Source: Bacteroidaceae bacterium (GTDB taxonomy: Bacteria > Bacteroidota > Bacteroidia > Bacteroidales > Bacteroidaceae). Taken from it: a stretch of DNA of 64,000 nucleotides. This document shows, one piece after another, positions 60,767 to 64,000 of this stretch. The position numbers and the translations under genes are program-made. Numbering within the stretch: the stretch's first letter is position 1; every line of letters begins with the position of its first letter. The stretch is from NCBI GenBank assembly GCA_017461345.1, contig JAFTYP010000022.1, positions 124,001-188,000 on the forward strand, read 5' to 3'. Below the pieces are notes generated by a model. The model worked only from the letters and a program-made list of their open reading frames with translations. It made no database searches and had not been told where the DNA came from.

Positions 60767-61005
60767 TTCTTTGATTTCTTGATGATTGTCAAGGTTATTC
60801 CTAAAACTACTCCAAGTATGATATCTATCGTGAGGAATACACAAAAGTAATTCACCATGTTTGCCGTCCAGCCAAACCATTGTATGATGGCAGGAGTGAG
60901 CAACGAGGCAACAATGACGGCAACAATATCCATCCAACTCTTCTTCAATGAAGTCTTGATGCCTTCCACTGTCCACTGCTGTCTTACGTCATTGAAAAAT
61001 CCCAT
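60763..61005 (-). CDS. Small membrane protein, 80 residues
   Basis: Two hydrophobic segments (about 26-45 and 50-72) follow an N-terminal amphipathic stretch ([21 protein letters not shown]); the end is basic (KKSKK). Not recognised. It lies between prfA and pyrF; its stop overlaps the pyrF start by 4 bp, and the prfA stop is 21 bp upstream, so it is a real member of the operon. Confidence 0.7.
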   Translation of the reverse strand: MGFFNDVRQQWTVEGIKTSLKKSWMDIVAVIVASLLTPAIIQWFGWTANMVNYFCVFLTIDIILGVVLGITLTIIKKSKK

Positions 61006-61026
61006 AGTTGTAGTAGTCTAAGATTA

Positions 61027-62139
61027 TTATAATTCTGATTCTTTCAGTCTCTCTGCGTTCTCTGCCACGATAAGATGGTCGATGCAGTCTTGTATTTGCC
61101 CGTCCATGAAGGCTGGCAGGTTGTATATGGTGTAACCGATTCTGTGGTCGGTGATGCGCCCTTGCGGATAGTTGTAGGTACGGATCTTTGCAGAGCGGTC
61201 GCCTGTCGACACCATTGTCTTACGCTTTGAAGCGATGTCGTCGAGATACTTCTGGTGCTCCTTGTCATATATAAAGGTACGGAGTCGGGCCAAAGCACGT
61301 TCCTTGTTCTTCGGCTGGTCGCGTGTCTCGGTACATTCCACCAGTATCTCTTCGTCCTGATTGGTAAAAGGATTGCGCCAGATGTAGCGTGCACGAACAC
61401 CGGACTCCACTTTGTTCACATTCTGACCGCCTGCGCCGCTCGAGCGGAAAGTATCCCATTTGATGGCACCTTCGTTGATTTCCACATCGAACTCTTGTGC
61501 TTCGGGCAAGACAGCAACCGTTGCGGCAGAGGTATGGACGCGTCCTTGTGTCTCTGTTGCAGGCACTCGCTGTACGCGATGCACGCCACTTTCGTACTTC
61601 ATGATGCCATAGACGCCGTCGCCCGTCACCGAACAAACGACTTCCTTAAAGCCTCCCACTGCGCCTTCGCTGTAACTGCTGACAGCCATCTTCCAGCCCT
61701 TCGTCTCGAAATACTTCGAGTACATACGGAAAAGGTCACCAGCAAAGAGTGCAGCCTCGTCGCCTCCGGTGCCGCCACGTATCTCGAGAACGATGTTCTT
61801 GTCGTCTTCCGGGTCGGCTGGCACAAGCAGGAGTTTAATTTCTTCCTCCAGTTCGGGTATGCGCTTCTCGCTCTCCGAGAGTTCTTCGCGAAGCATTTCT
61901 TTCGTCTCGGCATCGTCTTCGATGGCGAGCATTTCCTTTGCATCGGCCACATTCTGCAGGCAGCCGATGTATTCCTTGCGAGCATCGACAATCTTACCCA
62001 AGTCCTTGTATTCCTTGGTCAACTTGACGTAACGCTTCTGGTCGGCAATCACCGAAGGGTCGGTAATGAGTGTGCTGACCTCTTCGAAACGACTTACCAG
62101 TCCGTCGAGTTTATCTAATAGGCTATTACTTTCTGCCAT
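61027..62139 (-). CDS. prfA: Peptide chain release factor 1
   Basis: 370 residues from ATG 62139 (MAESNSLLDKLDGL). GGQ motif in SSGAGGQNVNKVESGVR; RF1-type NYPQGRITDHRIGYT and PAT-class decoding region near VPATETQGRVHTS. It terminates translation at UAA and UAG. Its start overlaps the 33-residue peptide gene by 14 nt. Confidence 0.97.
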   Translation of the reverse strand: MAESNSLLDKLDGLVSRFEEVSTLITDPSVIADQKRYVKLTKEYKDLGKIVDARKEYIGCLQNVADAKEMLAIEDDAETKEMLREELSESEKRIPELEEEIKLLLVPADPEDDKNIVLEIRGGTGGDEAALFAGDLFRMYSKYFETKGWKMAVSSYSEGAVGGFKEVVCSVTGDGVYGIMKYESGVHRVQRVPATETQGRVHTSAATVAVLPEAQEFDVEINEGAIKWDTFRSSGAGGQNVNKVESGVRARYIWRNPFTNQDEEILVECTETRDQPKNKERALARLRTFIYDKEHQKYLDDIASKRKTMVSTGDRSAKIRTYNYPQGRITDHRIGYTIYNLPAFMDGQIQDCIDHLIVAENAERLKESEL

Positions 62140-62227
62140 GTTTGTTCTTTTTCTTGTGTGTGAGATAGAATTGCCGCCAGGCGAAGAACATGACAACGAC
62201 AAGGGCAATTATGAATATCCATTCCAT
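62126..62227 (-). CDS. 33-residue single-span membrane peptide
   Basis: ATG 62227, stop TAA at 62126-62128. The sequence starts MEWIFIIALVVVMFFAW, a single membrane helix, and ends with basic residues (THKKKNKHGRK). It starts 12 bp after the purM stop and overlaps the prfA start, so it fits tightly into the operon. Not recognised; topology suggests N-terminus outside or in the membrane and a cytoplasmic basic tail. Confidence 0.55.
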   Translation of the reverse strand: MEWIFIIALVVVMFFAWRQFYLTHKKKNKHGRK

Positions 62228-62238
62228 TGTTCTATCTT

Positions 62239-63405
62239 TTAGTACTCAAACTCGCCGAACTCGCTCTTGATGAGGAGGCTCTTCTTGCCTTCTTCCACTC
62301 GGCCCACCACTTGTGCGTCGATGTTGAAACTCTTAGAGATGGCGATAACCTTCTCGGCATCTTCGGGAGCGACGTAGACCTCGAGACGATGACCCATATT
62401 GAAGACCTTATACATCTCTGCCCAGTCGGTGCCGCTGCAGTCATGGATAGCCTTGAAGAGTGGCGGCACAGGGAACATATTGTCCTTGATGACACGGCAG
62501 TTTTCGCCCACGAAGTGCAACACCTTTGTCTGTGCTCCACCCGTGCAATGCACCATGCCATGAATCTTGGGACGCATCTCGTCGAGCATTTTTCTTACCA
62601 CAGGGGCATAGGTTCGCGTGGGAGAAAGGACGAGTTTGCCTGCCGGAATGGGACTTCCCTCAATCTCATCGGTCAGCATATACTTGCCGCTGTACACGAG
62701 TTCTTCGGGAACGCTATGGTCATAACTCTCGGGATATTTCTCGGCAAGATACTTGCAAAAGACATCGTGGCGGGCACTTGTCAGACCGTTGCTGCCCATT
62801 CCGCCATTGTATTCCTTTTCGTAAGTAGCCTGACCGCAAGAGGAAAGGCCGACAATAACGTCGCCCGGACGGATATTGGCATTGTCTATGACGTCGCTAC
62901 GCTTCATGCGACAAGTCACAGTGCTGTCCACAATGATTGTCCTCACGAGGTCGCCCACATCGGCTGTCTCGCCACCGGTGCCATAGATGCCTACGCCCAT
63001 CTCACGAAGCTCCTGCATCAACTCGTCCGTACCATTGATGATAGCCGAAATGACTTCGCCAGGAATGAGCATCTTGTTGCGACCGATAGTGGAAGACACC
63101 AGGATGTTGTCCACCGCACCCACACAAAGCAGGTCGTCGGTATTCATGATGAGCGCATCCTGTGCAATGCCTTTCCAGACATTCAGGTCGCCCGTCTCCT
63201 TCCAATACATGTAGGCAAGGCTCGACTTCGTGCCTGCACCGTCGGCATGCATAATGTTACAATACTCCGGGTCACCACCCAGGATGTCGGGAATTATCTT
63301 GCAGAAAGCCTGCGGAAAAACACCCTTGTCGATGTTCTTAATGGCGTTGTGAACGTCCTCCTTGGCGGCACTCACGCCGCGCATCATATAACGTTGGTTG
63401 CTCAT
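62239..63405 (-). CDS. purM: Phosphoribosylformylglycinamidine cyclo-ligase (AIR synthase)
   Basis: 388 residues. AIR synthase family: HADGAGTKSSLAYMYW, TDDLLCVGA, GETADVGDLV, GDVIVGLSSCGQATYEKEYNGGMGSNG and MVHCTGGAQTKVLHF. It closes the imidazole ring in purine synthesis. Slightly longer than the 345-residue E. coli enzyme and distinct in the N-terminus, as in other Bacteroidota. First gene of the cluster; promoter at 63435-63466. Confidence 0.93.
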   Translation of the reverse strand: MSNQRYMMRGVSAAKEDVHNAIKNIDKGVFPQAFCKIIPDILGGDPEYCNIMHADGAGTKSSLAYMYWKETGDLNVWKGIAQDALIMNTDDLLCVGAVDNILVSSTIGRNKMLIPGEVISAIINGTDELMQELREMGVGIYGTGGETADVGDLVRTIIVDSTVTCRMKRSDVIDNANIRPGDVIVGLSSCGQATYEKEYNGGMGSNGLTSARHDVFCKYLAEKYPESYDHSVPEELVYSGKYMLTDEIEGSPIPAGKLVLSPTRTYAPVVRKMLDEMRPKIHGMVHCTGGAQTKVLHFVGENCRVIKDNMFPVPPLFKAIHDCSGTDWAEMYKVFNMGHRLEVYVAPEDAEKVIAISKSFNIDAQVVGRVEEGKKSLLIKSEFGEFEY

Positions 63406-63434
63406 GTCTGTATTTTGTCTTATAATTCTGATTG

Positions 63435-63466
63435 CAAAGATAAACGAAATATCTCACATTTACAAA
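63435..63466 (-). promoter_or_regulatory. Promoter of the purM cluster
   Basis: Reverse-strand TTTG (63463-63466), 20 nt, TATCTTTG (63435-63442); about 30 nt of leader. Confidence 0.75.
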
Positions 63467-63798
63467 TTCTCGGAGTGTTATTTAACACTCTGCCTAATTT
63501 TACAGACCAGACACAACCTGCCTCCCCAGCAGACATGCGGCAACATCATGCCACCAGCAAAGCATCGTCTGTGTAAAGTTTTTTCGTAATCACCAACTGC
63601 CTGCAACGTCATTTTTGCCACAGACGGCAGTAAGGGTCAAAAAGACGCCATTTGAAGCAAAATTCGCAGCAGCCTGTCTGCCAGAGAGTTACACAAAAGA
63701 AGCAACCCGCTAAGGCATAGAAAAGAAGCATAAAGGCACAGCATTCCGGCAAAATTCGCCCATTTTATCGGCAAAAAATACACGCCCATCAGACAAAC
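63467..63798. other. Gene-free stretch upstream of purM
   Basis: About 330 bases with no gene recognised. A small inverted repeat ACTGCC/GGCAGT lies at 63596-63632. Confidence 0.4.
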
Positions 63799-63886
63799 GT
63801 CACCAGAGAAGTTTGCAAAGTTAACGTGAATAGTTGGTCAACTAAACGTGTATAGTCGAGCAACTACACTGGAGACATCGGCAGAA
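63799..63886. repeat. 4 x 22-nt modular array (copy 11), reversed cores
   Basis: Cores GTCACCAGAGAAGT, TTAACGTGAATAGT, TAAACGTGTATAGT, TACACTGGAGACAT; linkers TTGCAAAG, TGGTCAAC, CGAGCAAC. The cores are those of copies 2-5 in the opposite orientation, yet the linkers read in the same direction as there. Confidence 0.85.
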
Positions 63887-64000
63887 TATACATGCCAAGA
63901 AACACCTACCAACTAAAATGTTGTAAAATATTTTCCTTCCAAGACAAAACACCTGGACAAACAAATCGGGAATCATCCTTACGGACAATCCCCGAAAATT

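Overview
The window comes from a member of the Bacteroidota, most likely Bacteroidales and close to Prevotella and its relatives. Supporting signs are a SusC/SusD pair, promoters of the TTTG-N19/20-TAnnTTTG type in front of many genes, a fused LpxC-FabZ enzyme, a type IX secretion-like C-terminal tail, a V-type ATPase of the Bacteroidales kind and a Na+-pumping decarboxylase. No prophage, transposase, CRISPR array, rRNA or tRNA gene was seen.

Layout. 1-6328 (minus): a zinc metallohydrolase lipoprotein running off the left edge, then SusD and SusC. 6809-10193 (minus): the decarboxylase genes oadG-oadA-oadB. 10265-13277 (minus): dnaA, a nitroreductase fused to the tail of a B12-dependent ribonucleotide reductase, and folB. 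13842-15747 (plus): a tiny ORF, rpe and a stand-alone ComEC channel domain. 16039-18065 (minus): an outer membrane barrel and a PCMD lipoprotein. 18221-22375 (minus): flippase, acyltransferase, glycosyltransferase and a cyclophilin. 22544-27806 (plus): a Bax inhibitor-1 homologue, V-ATPase subunits D-I-K without A/B, and a nucleotidyltransferase. 27907-37620 (plus): GH29 fucosidase, MltF-like lytic transglycosylase, GH2 enzyme with a ricin-like lectin, a small membrane protein, a porin and an oxidoreductase. 37713-41848: two divergent gene pairs that look like a lipid head-group module. 41991-45650 (minus): cobalamin riboswitch, BtuB-type receptor and a BtuG-like beta-propeller. 45914-49240 (minus): manC-gmd-fcl for GDP-fucose. 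49520-50713: a NOL1/NOP2/Sun RNA methyltransferase. 50850-54579 (plus): a Tat-exported oxidoreductase and a DUF1080 protein. 54883-63405 (minus): a housekeeping and lipid A cluster (purM, a 33-residue membrane peptide, prfA, an 80-residue membrane protein, pyrF, lpxD, lpxC-fabZ, lpxA, a PRiA4-ORF3-like gene, miaA).

The most unusual structure is intergenic. Eleven places carry an array of exactly four 22-nt units, 88 nt in all. Each unit is a near-palindromic core of about 14 nt followed by an 8-nt linker. At least five core types are exchanged between arrays while the 22-nt phase is kept. Most arrays lie just 3' of genes. I do not recognise this repeat family; it is the best candidate here for something undescribed.

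Functional threads: sodium bioenergetics (OadGAB, V-ATPase with a Na+-type K subunit), fucose (GDP-fucose synthesis and an alpha-fucosidase), cobalamin capture, and envelope lipid and lipid A synthesis.
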